Assembly (NCBI GenBank): GCA_002633005.1
Contig: NMRA01000393.1
Location: 329,833-393,832, forward strand
Origin: Phoronis australis
Taxonomy: Eukaryota > Phoronida > Phoronidae
Direction: 5' to 3'
Length of the DNA stretch: 64,000 nt
Below are positions 37,841 to 49,966 of the stretch, piece after piece; position 1 is the first letter of the stretch; the number at the start of each line of letters is the position of its first letter. A program made the translations under genes and the position numbers. The notes beneath the pieces were generated by a model. The model searched no databases. It saw only the letters and a program-made list of their open reading frames with translations, and was not told the origin of the DNA.

Positions 37841-39884
37841 ATGGCAGATTCAGATCCAGTAACCTTAATTAGTTATACTCATATTAAGGAAGAGAACACA
37901 GTGTGTTCTAGTGAGTCAGATTCTGCAAATGATAATGAAGTTCATGTGAATGGTACTGTTGAGTCAGCGGCTGTACCAACGGGGTCACTACTTACTAATG
38001 GTGGTGGCGACAACAACGAGGAACTTGTGTCACCAGGCAGTATAGACACTGAAAATGTGACGGAGAAAACAGAACAGGAAGTCCAATCAACTTCCATTGA
38101 AAATCTGTCAAGTGAAGCAGAATGTAAAGGTGTGGTCTTGTCAGTAACCAGTGAAGAGAACAAAATGGAAGTACATGAACAGCCTACAGACTCTCCAGAT
38201 ACCCCTAAATGTGAAGAGAAATCTGAAGAAGAACACAGCGAGCCAGTAGCTGTTATCTCTCCTTCTGTGGAGCAGGAAAACCTTGAACAAGCTTCTTCCT
38301 CAGAAGTAGTTGTGGAACCCTCACAGATTGTTGAGGAACAACAGGCTAAGTGCATATCAGAACCAGCTCCCACTGAAGAGGGCGGAGACGTAGTTGAGCC
38401 AACGGAAGAATCACAGTCTAGGGCAGAGGAGGTGGTGGAATCCTCTGAACCACAATTGGAATCTCCTGCTGTGGACACCAACGTACAAGAACCAGCAGAA
38501 GAAGTTGAACTAGTGGGTGAACAAAGTTCTGAGTCAGCTCAGGATGAAGAGACAGCTGCTCCTGGAGATGAAGAACAATCTGGTGGAGAAGTATTGAGCT
38601 GTGGGGATGACAATGCAACTGAGGAGACGTTTGAACCAACACAAACAGAACCAGTGTCAGAAAGTCCACAACCCACTGAACCTGTCTCAGATAAACCCGT
38701 TGTTGCCCCTGTTGTTAGCATGGTGTCTGAATCGGCCCCTGAAGATAATGCTGAGAAAACACAGGAACCTTCAGAACCTGATGAGGAGATTGTAGCCCCA
38801 GTAGTAGAGACATCAGTTGAGGCTGCAGCTGTAGCCCCAGTAGTAGAGAAATCTGTCGAGGCTGCACCTGTAGTCACAGCATCGGAGACAACTGCTGATG
38901 GTAATGGCACTGAGGCTGTTGGTGGTGACAGTAAATCAGGTGAGACATCAGTTAATGATGATCAAATTAATGAGGTCGCTAATAAAATTGTACGGGAAGT
39001 AATTGCCGAGGCTAGTTCTATTGTTCAGAGAGATCATCTGGAGGTGGCTCAGGCCAGGCATGATAGCATTGATGAAACCGAGTTAGTCGTTGATGAGGCA
39101 GACACTATTCTGGAAATTGTAGAGGACCCATTGGTCAATGGTATTATTAATAGTGAGCGTGTTGTAGTTGATGAACAATCAGAAACGTCACATATTGCAG
39201 TACCTGATGAAAAGGTAGACAAATCACTTCCATCTGACCAAAGTCAAGAAGAAGACATGTCACAGGATGGCGAGACTAACGAGGAAGAGACTGATACAGT
39301 TTCACCAACTACCCAGATTGTTGATGTTCAGGAAACAGCTGAAGAACAACCAACAGAACAGGAAGATATCAAGACAGACAAGGGTGTAGTCGGAGAAGAA
39401 CAAAGAGAGGAGGTTGCTCATGTTGCTTCCTCTATCATTGTTGAGAAAGACACTAGCGCCACTGCACAGGAAACACCAATGGAACTAGAATCAATCCCTG
39501 CACAGGAAGCACCAACCGAACAAGAATCCATCCCTACACAGGAAGCACCAAATGAACATGACTCCATCCCTACACAGGAAGCACCAACCGAGCCAGAATC
39601 CATCCCCGTACAGGAAGCACCAAGTGAAGAAGAGTCCATCCCTGTTGATGAAATACAAATGGTTGATGTTGCTCCGGTGGCTTCTTCTCTTATTGTTGGG
39701 GAAGATTCTACTGACCCTTCAGCGGAAGCACCAACTGTCCTAGAATTCTCCCCTGCAAACGTTGCAGTTGAAAACCCAGCGCCTCTGTCTCCCATGATGG
39801 CAGAGGACACCAATTCACCAACTGAACCTGCTGCTAGTACGCCAGCTGAGAACTCCACTGGCACTGAAGCCATTCAGGATCATG
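37841..39884 (+). CDS. long acidic exon, candidate PKA-anchoring protein N-terminus
   Basis: One exon of 681 codons plus one base. I chose the ATG at 37841 for its context (aatATGG) and because an acceptor-like acacag ends at 37832. The protein is extremely rich in Glu, Val, Ser, Thr and Pro and looks mostly disordered. Exceptions are an amphipathic helix at residues 376-396 (core VANKIVREVIAEA), which fits the AKAP RII-binding consensus, a duplicated VA.VASS.IV..D block (residues 525-537 and 610-622), and five 12-residue repeats (542-601). The frame stays open to 39967, but composition turns abruptly W/C-rich after 39884, where catg|gtattc gives a phase-1 donor matching the acceptor at 41541. 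I do not recognise a family. The minus-strand frames beneath are shadows. Its membership of the same gene as the downstream reductase is inferred. Confidence 0.8.
38792..38869 (+). repeat. 39-bp in-frame duplication inside the acidic exon
   Basis: Two adjacent 39-bp copies each encode a version of APVVE.SVEAA. The reading frame is maintained. Confidence 0.8.
38966..39028 (+). other. candidate AKAP-type RII-binding helix (residues 376-396)
   Basis: Pairs of hydrophobic residues recur every four positions: V379 A380, I383 V384, V387 I388, A391, I394 V395. The segment from A380 to A391 satisfies the published AKAP consensus [AVLISE]xx[AVLIF][AVLI]xx[AVLI][AVLIF]xx[AVLISE], as does I376 to V387. 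Such helices dock on the dimerisation domain of PKA regulatory subunits. Sequence pattern alone cannot prove binding. Confidence 0.5.
39464..39643 (+). repeat. 36-bp in-frame coding minisatellite, 5 copies
   Basis: Five consecutive 36-bp units encode 12-residue repeats of the form AQEAPTEQESIP (residues 542-601). Copies differ mainly in the acidic/variable middle (tEqE, nEhD, tEpE, sEeE), while QEAP and SIP are kept. This is an expanding low-complexity segment of the protein and probably varies in copy number between alleles. Confidence 0.9.
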
Positions 39885-41540
39885 GTATTCCAGCATGGTG
39901 CTCAGTTTGGTGTGGTTGTTCAATATCAGTTTGTAGTCACCTAGGCTTTCATAGTGTTTCAAGGTAGCATTTGAACTGTAGCTGTCTAGTCACACACCCT
40001 GTAGATGTAGTGATGAGTGTAACATGGCCCCTGCAGTTGGTTCCTGTTATCAGGTGTGGGGTAATTAACACAACATGTTCTTAATGAATGTGCAGAGTTT
40101 ACCCACTCAACTTAGCATGAGTCATTCTTGTTTCTTGACTTGAGCTCTCCTTCATCACCGGTTTGGCTTGTTTGATGATGGTTTCCGTCTGCTTTTTTCA
40201 CACAGATACTTATACATTTCACCTGTGTTTGTATTCATGTAGACCAAGAAGTAACTGTTTGTTCTTGCAAAAAAGATTTTTGGCTAAACTGATAATTACT
40301 GCAGAAACATATCCTTAGGGGTTTTGGAAAATGTATGGTCTCTGATTTACTTCTGAATTTCAAACAGTTGTAGCACTGACGACCACTTAATGTATGAACT
40401 CTTGTTCACTTTGCTTGTTTTGGTAAATATCAGCTCGCATTACCTGATCTTTTTCAGTCTCGTGATTCCACACTTTTATGAATTTGCAATTGAATGTGAA
40501 TGGTGTTTGGAGTAGTTGGGAAAGATTTTGCTACCATTGTTTAGACAACTGATATAAGGATTTTTGTTCATCCTCACTGTGGCTTAGTTGTTATCTGTCA
40601 TGGTGCTATCAGATGTGTGTGTAGTGATGACAGCTTGTGATAACATGACTGCTTATGTGTTTGGCATGCTGTTCCTGCATCGCTATGTGCAACTGAAAAC
40701 TGCAACTTTCTCAAGAACAGTTTTTTTCAGCCAAACTTTAATGCTTTTGTCAAGCAAGTGGTGATGTTTTTGAAATCCATAAGTGTTGACACAATTTAAA
40801 AGTACTTAGCATATAGTAACTGTTTTAGCTGTGATTTTCACATCCACATTACATTTAATCTTTTAGCATCTCAATATTTTTTAAATGTGATGGATGACCT
40901 CTATTGACTGAGAACGATTTTCCACTTTGCTTCAAGATCAAACCCCAATTATCTTGTCGTGTTTCCAACTTATTTCCGGCAGTAAGCCTTGCCATTTCCT
41001 GTTTAGCCTGCTCACTGATGCATTACTCTTTCAGTCAGCTTGGATTCGAAACCACCACGAAAGCCTTCTTCACCACTTTTATGTTGTTTTCGTCCACCAG
41101 GTGTGCTAGTTGTCTTTCTCTCTTTATCCTAGTTTCTTGTTGGTTAATTTTTCACAGTACACTGTACTGTCTTGGTCTCCTAGTGAGTTAAGCTGCTGTT
41201 TTCTTTCCTTTAATCGGTGAAGTAATCTGGAGTGGTCATATTTTTATGGTTGGCTTTGTTTCACCTTTGACCTTACTCGTCCGTGTCTGTACGAAAACTG
41301 GTGTGCTTTGCTTTTGATATTACAATCTGAAAGTTCTTGCTTATAACACTGTACTCAAATGGCGTGTTTATGTTCAACTTGGTGATCATTTGTTCTATAC
41401 TCCCTAAAAATACATATTGTTACCAGATAATTTCAGTGATTTATAGGATTTATTCCAATATCAGTGCGTAATAACAGTTTGCAAATATTTTGCCATCAGT
41501 TTACTCCTTAGTTTATGTTCCAATCTGTTCTCTCTTCCAG
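39885..41540 (+). other. intron between the two acidic exons
   Basis: The donor is catg|gtattc (moderate) and the acceptor is tctgttctctcttccag (strong). It contains one candidate cassette exon at 41035-41100, listed separately. Plus-strand open frames at 40904-41191 are T-rich artefacts. The promoter for a short isoform starting at 41564 could lie here or upstream, but no core element is recognisable. Confidence 0.55.
41035..41100 (+). CDS. candidate 66-nt cassette exon encoding a dicysteine/basic segment
   Basis: The segment lies between a strong acceptor (gcattactctttcag) and a weaker donor (caccag|gtgtgc). It is 66 nt long, phase 1 at both ends and stop-free when joined to the flanking acidic exons. 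It would insert 22 residues reading VSLDSKPPRKPSSPLLCCFR followed by PP, basic, proline-rich and with adjacent cysteines. That composition contrasts sharply with the acidic surroundings and resembles S-acylation sites of membrane-anchored scaffold proteins. It may be chance, since an open 66-nt segment is not rare. Confidence 0.3.
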
Positions 41541-41837
41541 TTGCCAAGCAAGAAACTGACAAAATGTCTGATGCTAAAGAAGAGGTACAAACCACTGAGC
41601 AGACGCCAGAACAGGCCGAACCTGCTGCCGCAGCAGAAGAGACCGCTCCTGTTGACGCCCCTGTAGCCACGGAGGGAGAAACTCCAGCTGCTGAGCCAGC
41701 AGAGGTTGCTACCGAGTCTGCAGCGGCGGAGCCTGAAGCAGAGGAGCCCAAGGTTGAACCTGAAGAAGAGGTGGAGCCTGAGATTGTGGAGCCTACTGGT
41801 CCGTTGGTGCCAGCTAACGAAGATGGTTCCAAGCCTT
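41541..41837 (+). CDS. second acidic exon with internal start codon, phase 1-1
   Basis: This 297-nt exon has a strong acceptor (ctctcttccag) and a consensus donor (cctt|gtaagt). Joined to the upstream acidic exon it continues in frame (VAKQETDK, then M). Its own ATG at 41564 (acaaaATGT, purine at -3) would start a shorter protein, MSDAKEEV..., of 91 codons of Glu/Ala/Pro-rich sequence ending in PANEDGSKP. The end phase (T|) joins to the first Rossmann exon at 57082 to read SKP-L-ILVSGASGYIA, a natural start for an SDR domain. I found no other phase-compatible coding exon before the next SDR exons. The exon could therefore be the N-terminus of a reductase isoform; a separate gene ending in undetected exons is the alternative. 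Confidence 0.75.
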
Positions 41838-44800
41838 GTAAGTATCCAGTGTATCTGAGAACCATGCTCACAACATAGTAAGATGACTGAGTGACTTAAC
41901 ATTCACTTAACCTCTTTAGAGTGTGCAGAATTGATTATAATCAGAAAGGGACTGGTGCATTCAGGTAAAGAAAAATCTCCACGATACAACAGTACAAGCA
42001 CAGATGAGGTTTTTGCCTCCACACTAGTTTATATTTAAGTGATGAGCAACTGACAGTTTACAAGCTTTGAGTTCAACTTTCACCTCTTCAGAAACTGGTA
42101 GCAAATCGTTCAGATGTATTAATTTTCACTGTGTGCATTCACACTATACTCTATACAGAGCAATTGCTCTGGCTGATTTTGTGCCATTTCAAAGTTGTCT
42201 GATCAGGGCAGGGCACATACTCTAATGGAGTTTGGATGAGGCTGAGAGACAAGGTCACATGACATGCATTTGGGGCGGGGCTATGTAAGCTGTTGTTCAC
42301 TGATAGAGTGCTCATTACGGCGTTTTCCCCAGTTGGTCCCAACTTGTTCGATTCTGTAGCCCAACAACAAGTTGGGAGGGTGACCCCTGTAGCCAGTATC
42401 TTACAAGACTGATTGAACTCCATTCTTGCATTTACACCAGGTGGCATTCACACCAGGTGGCATTCCTATTCTGTGATCACAATTTCACACCATGTTTTCC
42501 TGTTACGGAAGTGTCGGCTAGGTTGACCATGACTGTTGAGTGACCATTACTGTTGAGTGACCATTACTGTTGAGTGACCAGAGAGAACACCAAATCAATT
42601 GAGCTCATTTCAGAAAAGTTTATTTTTTACAGTTGTTGGCATGATGAAAAATTTGCATTCAACATGGTATAATTTCCTGAGCATGTGTACAAAATTCAAT
42701 GAAGTCATTATGTTTAACGTTATTTGATGTGATTTATCGCTGTGGTAACGTGGGGCTGGGAACAGTCACGAAATAGAAATTATACTTTTAAAAAGTTTAT
42801 TCGAGGTTGCTGCATAAGCCTAAATTTGGTCTTATTTGTTGGATTTCACTAAATGACCAACGAAGTTTTCTTTTTGAATTGTTCATGTTGTTTTCGTTAT
42901 TCAGATAATAGCTTGCATTTTTCACTGCTAAAGCAGACTAAATTGAATATTCAAAACCTTCTTGTCAATCATTCAGTTAACAGTCAATTACTGAAAGGGA
43001 ACTCTTGTTCTATATGTACTTTCTATGACAGATTGCTTGTTTCTATAGCAGCGTATTTTTATGAAAAATAAATACTGAAGACTGAAAAGCTTCTCACTTG
43101 AATACAATATCAGAATGTTGTTCCATGGTGTTCCAATTTCCCAGGGACCTTGTTAGGTCATTTCTGGGTCAGTTACTTCATTGAAAATGAGGTCTGGGTT
43201 GTTCAACTTGTTTGTCCTCATTTGACTTGGCCCAACACTGCAGAATTATTTGACAGGGAGGATGTTACTTCTCTACCAAAGTACATTTAGATGAATAAAG
43301 CATGAACGCATGCATCTGCACATTTCTAGTTTTGAGAAAGATGAAGTTAGGTTGTACAGCAATTTAAAGTGATGCTTTAATTAAAAATAAGCAAAACTAT
43401 ATTGAGGTAAAGGGCAGTCTCTTCAGTAAGAAGCAATCTTTGTTTGGGTAGTATACATGGTTTGGGTAGTATAGATGGTTTCTGTTGTTCTACCAACTAT
43501 ATACAATTACAAATAGTATCAATGCTAGGCCAGATTTGTCATGAAAACCAACCTGTAGTGACTTCAATTGGACATTGTCCAATTATTAAACATAGGTACT
43601 GTCTTCAGAGCATAAAAATTGTGAACTCCTTGGATTGTCCCGACTCTTATATGTTGGAATGAAATTGCTTTTTTGAGACCCACAACAGATGCGACTGACT
43701 GGTTGACATTGTGAACACCTCAGAAACGAACTGGATATCTGAAAATTGTAATTTTTATGAGAAAACATTTTAATCTTGTTTCGTTAGGGAATGATAAATT
43801 GAGATCAAGCACGGATCCCATAAACGCTATCCCTCCCTCCCCCCGCCCCGTAGACATCAGTCTTGCACAAATGCCAGATCAGTTACTGTAAACTCTGAAC
43901 ATGTATTGGAATTGCTCCATACTCTGTGACCAAACTCTGGTCTTTACCAGATGCCATGACCACACCTCTGAATTTCACCTGTCTACTAAAGGTGCTGCCA
44001 TGGAATCTGTTCCCTTGTGTATGGAGCATTGAATTTCTGGATTTCAACGTAGACAAAAATATATGCCCTCACTTATTGTTGTGACGTATGGCTTACAAAA
44101 CCTCTACATCAAACTAGCAACAAACTGACATATACACCTTGTTAATCTGACAAATTCTTCTTCACTGTTTTACAAAGCACTTGTACTTCATGCTGTTCCT
44201 TTAAACTTTGCTGTAGGATTCCAAATAGTCGTAGAAACCACCTTTTGTTTCAACCAATGTACTAAGTCAATTGAAAGATATAATGCTGAATAGCCAACAA
44301 TCATATGAAGGGGTTGACTTGAACTAACTGTTCTTCTCAAGTCCATGGGCACTCCTGGGGCGAAAATAAAAATGGTCGAGAAGTGAGAAATTGCTGAAAA
44401 AACTGATAATATAAAATCAACGAGCATTTGTATTTTTCTCGTTAATTTCTTATTTCTTGATACACTCAGACAAGTAAACATCTTTAGAATGTTGATTTAA
44501 AATTTTTCCTTATAGGATATATGGCTTATCCTGTCTGAGCCATTCTAAGTGTGGCTAAGTAAACTTTAGGAGTTCGTTGCTCAGGTATTTTTATATGTCA
44601 GTGGTCCAGGACTAGAATCGTACAGGGTGCGCGTTCATGGAATTGTTTGCACCAGTTGAACCAAGTGCAAGTGTCTTTGTGCTTTGTATTCACAATTTAT
44701 ATCTTTCCTGATTTGCGTCACATGCTCTGAGCTTGATATTATTTTGTCTGACAGTGAAATTTGAGGAATTCTTGATCAGTTGTGGTCAATAGGAGCAGTT

Positions 44801-47800
44801 CTTTCCACAAAGCTTGCCTCAGGGTGAACTTGATTATGCCCAACCTAGTTTAACCATGTCAACTGTCTTCTTTTTTCACAGTTGTTTTTGTCATGTGGCC
44901 TCAGCCATGAAAGTGACTTAATAAAGTGACTTAATAATTAAGATTGAAATTCGGTCTTGTGATCCTACTTCCCATTGTTGACAAAAGGTTTAGTCAAGTG
45001 AGTTATGAGAGCATCAAAGAAAGAAATTGTCTCAGGAATTATGTGTGTAGTCTCAGACTTTGGGCTTTTGCACAAATTAGATTTAATTATTTTTTAGAAA
45101 TAGTTTTGTGGAGGGTTAGACCAAATTTCTGGCTTAAGTTTTAATTCGCTTTTCAGGAAACTTAAACTCATGGACTGCTTGCATGGTTTGCAGGGTCTTG
45201 TGAGGTTGAGTTTGTCCCATGACTTCTTCATAGCTCTTCAGGCATATATGGACATGAAGTTTGAACTTTGAACTGTGAAGGCTTTCATCAGCAAGTACAG
45301 TTGCAATTGCTTGATATCGCATATGTTTTCTTGAGAAATATTACAAAACAAAATTTCAACTTTTCTCCCTTATTCTCTGGTATGCTGTATACACTTCTTA
45401 AGCCAGAGTAAATAACCTTTGACATATGGCATGTGCTGTCTACATTGGCCTAATAAACAAAGCTTTGTGTAAATTAGGGTGCTAGAAGTCTGCTAGAATT
45501 TATTTGTTACATCTGTAGCTGAAGTGAGTACATGAAATGATGAAACACAAGGGCACAAAATATTGTTCAGAGCCTTTGTTGACTGAAGTTCGCACTCCTG
45601 TTTGGCGCACTCGCTGTCTTCCAAAAATATCCACAATTTTGTCAAGGCTTATCTGCTAGGGTATAGTAACTCGCTGAAACTATTGCACTCTAACTCCATT
45701 GTTTATAGGCTTTAATGTATTATAGAGCAATTCTGTTCTGCGTAGTAAAATGTTTTAATTCATTTTTCAAAAAGGGACACTAGTAAACTGCAAATAATTT
45801 TTGTATTCTGGCTTTCAGCGTTTATATCAATTTTCTGGCAGTAACTTTAGGACAATTCGTACTCTTTCATTTTCCTGGTGGTAATTCAGAATACGTGTTT
45901 GAACTTCAATGGAATCTTGCCCTAAGCACTGCTCTCGTGTTCAGTCTGCCGGTTTCCATCCTGACAATCCTCAAAATACACTAAATCTGACACAAGTTTG
46001 TGGTTGGATTAGTTTTGCTATGTGTGGTTAATGCCATCTGCATCTTACTCATGCTGGTGGAATTCTAGACTATTGCAAAGAACTGCATAACATGTTTGTC
46101 AGTGGTAGGGTCTGATGTTGCTGAGGTTGTGATAGGGTCTGATGGTGCTGAGGCTGTGGTAGCATATCCTACAACATTTACTTGTGTTGTATTGTTGGTC
46201 TTGTTGGATCTTTACAGATGACAATAGTATTAGTTGTCTTACCACAATTTTGATTAGTCATTAAAATATGTAAAAATGATTAAAGTGTAAAAAACAGTGT
46301 GGTCCCATAACAGTCACCTTATCATTATTGAAAAGTCAAGTTAACCATAGATAACAAACACTTTTTCATTAAACAATTAGTGAAATGACCAAGTTAGCTG
46401 TTAATGATAACTTTCATCTTGCCGTTATTAAGTATTAAAATAATGAACTAATATATAATACTTTGCCTAATACAAGCAGCCATTGGGATAAATGCCATGA
46501 GTGTTGCCTAATGTCAAGGTCATCTCCTCACAACTCAACCCTTAAACAATGTTAATCGTGTGACAAGTCACATGGAAAAACTTTTGCACCTAAAATTTGT
46601 TTTTTGTTATATTGTTGTCCATTTTCTGTAAGTCTTTTGTACTTCCTTCTTACACTTTATTCTTAAACAGTATGAACGAGAGAGAAAGTTTGTTACTTAG
46701 TCAGTACAAGGTCAGTTTGTTCTTGTTTTGTGGCCTCTGTAGGAATTTCAAGAATGTTTGTATTGTGGAATGAAATTAACTTTTGACCCCTGGCAAACTG
46801 AGTTAAGGCACAGTAGTTTTTTGTGTTTTTGCAATGCTTACGTGTTAAATGTTAAAGTTTGTTTGAATACACTTGAAGTAAATTTTATCCAAACAATTGT
46901 CACACATCTGTCTGGCAAAATCTCGTCAATTTAGGATGGTTGACATTTTATTTCCTCATCTCATAAATGATATACATCACCAGAGTCGTGCTTTGCCATA
47001 TCTGTATTTTAGCTACCAACAGAAAATACTTTGAACATTTGTGGGCATTCACAGCAATGTTAGAAGCACTTGGAAAATGAAAAAAATTCAATTTTGGAGA
47101 ATATTTTGTCCGAAAATGATAATGTTTTATCGTCTTTGCATACTAACTTTTCATTGGCCAAGTATTATTAATAAATCTATGAGTCTGTCAAGATCTCACA
47201 TGATGCGAAGTAAAATAATCTAACACCCTCGTTGTGCATATATGATTTTTTCTTTTGTGTATGCAGTAACATATAATTGCCCCAAAATGGCGGTTGCTCT
47301 GAAATCACTCCTTTACGCAGTCTGTCCAAGAACATAGTTAGCAGAGCATTTGTTTTGCCCATGGCAAGAAGGCTAATCTTTACATAGCTGGTGTATTTTT
47401 AACTGGCCTTGATAAGCACCTAATTGGTGAAACAATAGAGAAGTACTTCAGTTTCTCACAGTTGGGGGATATTTGTAGAAGTAGGAGCATGGTAATCTAT
47501 GGTCTTGGTGTGTTAATTGGCAGCACTTGACCACGGCCACCAAGGGCAGAAAGTGAAGAGATCATGATGTTTGGTTCCAGACCAGACTGCTAGACCCTTG
47601 AGTAAGATTTGTTCCAGGGCTCACTTAGTGTGCAATATGTATTGCTATGTTGTAACTTATTGGAAGACATTGTGGTGAATGGCCAAGGTTCATGTAACAT
47701 ATGATGGTGATCATCATCATTATTATTATTATCATTGCTTTTATTATTATATTAAGTGTTTAGATGGTGAATGCTAATGGTGATGTTGGACAAATTCCAA

Positions 47801-47828
47801 ACTTGGTCAACTTCTTAACTTAGTATGT
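41838..47828 (+). other. non-coding (probable large intron); hairpin and short tandem repeats
   Basis: No further exon could be supported. Structures seen are a perfect 12-bp hairpin stem with a 17-nt loop (42337-42348 with 42366-42377, tcccaacttgtt and its complement), a 16-bp tandem duplication (42434-42465), a 17-bp triplication around 42524-42580 (tgaccattactgttgag), and a TCA/TTA microsatellite at about 47707-47750. Confidence 0.5.
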
Positions 47829-48330
47829 AGGACCATATAAAATGGTCTAATTTGGCAGACTTCATAAGATTGTATCTCAGAAATGTCCGATTGGATTCAT
47901 ATATGAAACTTTCAGATACTATGCTTTATGGACTTTCTCAAAAAGTTGTTGAGAATTGTTTTTTAAAATGGTCCTCTTTTGTATAAGGGGCAATCAAGAA
48001 ATAGGACTTTCATGATTTTCGTGAAAAGTTCAGCTGTATAACACAAAATGACTACAGCTTTTTTGAGATTTCATCTAGAATCAGTGACATAAAATTTGCT
48101 TATTGATGCCGTTGTGTTGCTATCATTTTTCTAACTTACTGAAGAGATATGTTCACGTGACAAAATTGATGGCAGACTGGAGGAATAAAGCCAAACATCG
48201 AAGTCTACAGGTTTCTAATTTTCAAAAGTATATACTTTTACTAAGTTAAAATTTAAAGTTTTGAAGATACTTAGCTGATTATACAGACTTGACAGTTGTC
48301 AGTTAGGTCTTACATAACCTTAATTGTGCA
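47829..48330 (-). repeat. dispersed repeat family R2, inverted copy
   Basis: In reverse orientation this matches the 18.0-18.37 kb copy. The order accatataaaatgg, gacttcataagattgtat, catatatgaaactttcagat corresponds to the complement of the other copy's 3' end, with further blocks near 48220-48290 (gtatatacttttactaagtt). Confidence 0.6.
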
Positions 48331-48433
48331 GTGCGATGTTGATTTTTATACTTAAAAAGTGATAGATTACATGGTGAGGCTGTTATTTCTGGTATGTAGA
48401 AGCCTTCTGAGGTTTGGAGGAATTCTCACTGTC

Positions 48434-48453
48434 GGGGGGGGGGGGGGGGGGGG
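48434..48453. repeat. G20 homopolymer
   Basis: Twenty G residues are followed within three bases by an N (48456), so the true length is uncertain. Confidence 0.9.
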
Positions 48454-48856
48454 CTNCATGTTGAGTGATAATTTCTCCAAATCCTATGAGGGGTCTAGAT
48501 ATAGAATATGGCTGTAGAGTACATGTAATAATCTATTTATTCCCCACTCTAGGAAGCACAGAAATGGAAATTGGATCGCCATTTCTTTTTTGTCTGCTTT
48601 TTGTCTGCGTGAACTACTTTCTGTGATGTCATGACCTGCATTTAGTAGAGATCGTGACCTTTCATTAAACCCAATGAAGTTACATGTTTAGAACTTGCTG
48701 GACTTTTTAAATGTTATGACATTTATCTCCTTTTTTGTATGTAAATGTTATTGTGTAATGTATTGCATTATTTTATATCTGTTGAAAACATTGTGTTATG
48801 GCAAACAGATTTGGACTGTTCATAGTGCACTGGTCATTAATGAGACAACTCCTACA

Positions 48857-49045
48857 ATAGCATTTGGGATTTTGTTATCCCCAACATTTAAGCCAGACTT
48901 AGACTAACCTGTCAGTCAAGTGACACATCTGTTCACACCAAGGGGTTATAACTTTTAAAACTTATTTTAAGATATAACTCTCATCTGAACACTTTAAAAC
49001 CGGTTTTGAAAGCGCAATATTATAACCCTCTACAAGTACGGTTCA
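48857..49045 (+). repeat. dispersed repeat family R3, copy 3 (longest)
   Basis: The blocks ttttgttatccccaacat, gactaacctgtc, ggttataacttttaaaact, agatataactct, cactttaaaac and attataaccctc occur in order. The first two match 21276-21350 and the last four match 30886-30975. Here the ataaccct block is single-copy, whereas at 31 kb it has expanded into a minisatellite. Confidence 0.55.
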
Positions 49046-49224
49046 GCGAGAGGCTATTATAAAACTGTTAATTCTGTGAACACAACTGTAGGTGGTGCTG
49101 CTGTCACATATCACTGGAAATAATGCACCAGCCGCTAACTGAGGTGACTTGGCTAAAACAAAGGTGGACCAGGATGACAACAGTTTTAACTGTCTGTGTG
49201 AAGGGTGAGGGTTATATAACAGTA

Positions 49225-49660
49225 ACTATAGTCCCGTTTAGACGTCAACTTTTGGCCCGTTTAGACATCAACTTTTGGCCTGCCACAACTGACAGGGAGC
49301 AAATTGACCCGTGTCAAGCGGCCGTTTACACACACAACTCACTAACCGTGGCAAGAGGGAAATTAAAGGCTGGAGAGACTGTATCGCTCATGCTCAGGTT
49401 TACAAACGACGACAGTTACAGAGACAAAGAACTCATACGTAGGTCATTGCACAAGCGCAGTAGAGATTATCCTTTCCGCCTTACTCCAGTTTCGCGTTTA
49501 GACTTATAATTGACACGGTGCAAGATGTTCGGGCGCAAATTACTCTACCTCACAAATGGGTGGCAAAAAATTTGCCACATCGGTGTCAATTTGCGCCGTG
49601 TCAGTCCGTTTACCCATTGGAACAACTTGTTTCGTGTCAGCTGATCGGTTAGGTTTCAAC
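49225..49660. repeat. CpG-rich degenerate element with direct and inverted internal repeats
   Basis: It begins with two direct copies of cccgtttagacgtcaacttt-like sequence (49233-49281) and contains inverted occurrences of gcaaattgac/gtcaatttgc (near 49298 and 49585). It is much richer in CpG than the surroundings. The + frame at 49123-49509 (128 codons) crosses it but shows no domain. I read it as a non-autonomous transposon remnant. Confidence 0.4.
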
Positions 49661-49966
49661 TCAAATCTCAGTCAGTGTCGGGATAGGCCATTTCCTCATT
49701 GACAAATTCTAGGAAATTCAGCCCACTGATGTGGAAATATGTTATGGACATTTGGTGCTGCAAGTGTACAAATGCCAAACCACAGCATGCTGTTTGCTCC
49801 ATGGCATTTTCTGCCCATCACACATAAACAGGAGAGCATTGTGGTTTTCCCCAATTAACTGAAGTAGGTGAATAAGTCAGCATCTGTGATATGGAATGCT
49901 TCTGCTAAGGCTTGTTCCAACTTGCCAGTTAAGGAACAATAGGGCAGATCAATGAAATTTACTTTT

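Noticed and set aside
37942-38910. Minus-strand frames of 179, 123 and 83 codons, Ser/Thr-rich
   Set aside because: They are complements of the Glu/Val/Pro-rich coding exon on +. The plus strand has the start, the in-frame repeats and the splice sites.
39418-39873. Minus-strand 151-codon frame
   Set aside because: Shadow of the 36-bp coding repeat and its surroundings on +.
39885-39967. Reading the acidic exon through to its in-frame stop at 39965-39967 as the true C-terminus
   Set aside because: Composition changes abruptly after 39884 from acidic to Trp/Cys/Ser-rich, exactly where a phase-matching donor occurs. Intron retention remains possible but is not preferred.
49123-49509. Plus-strand 128-codon frame as a gene
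   Set aside because: It runs through a CpG-rich element with direct and inverted repeats and has no recognisable domain, splice context or conserved motif.
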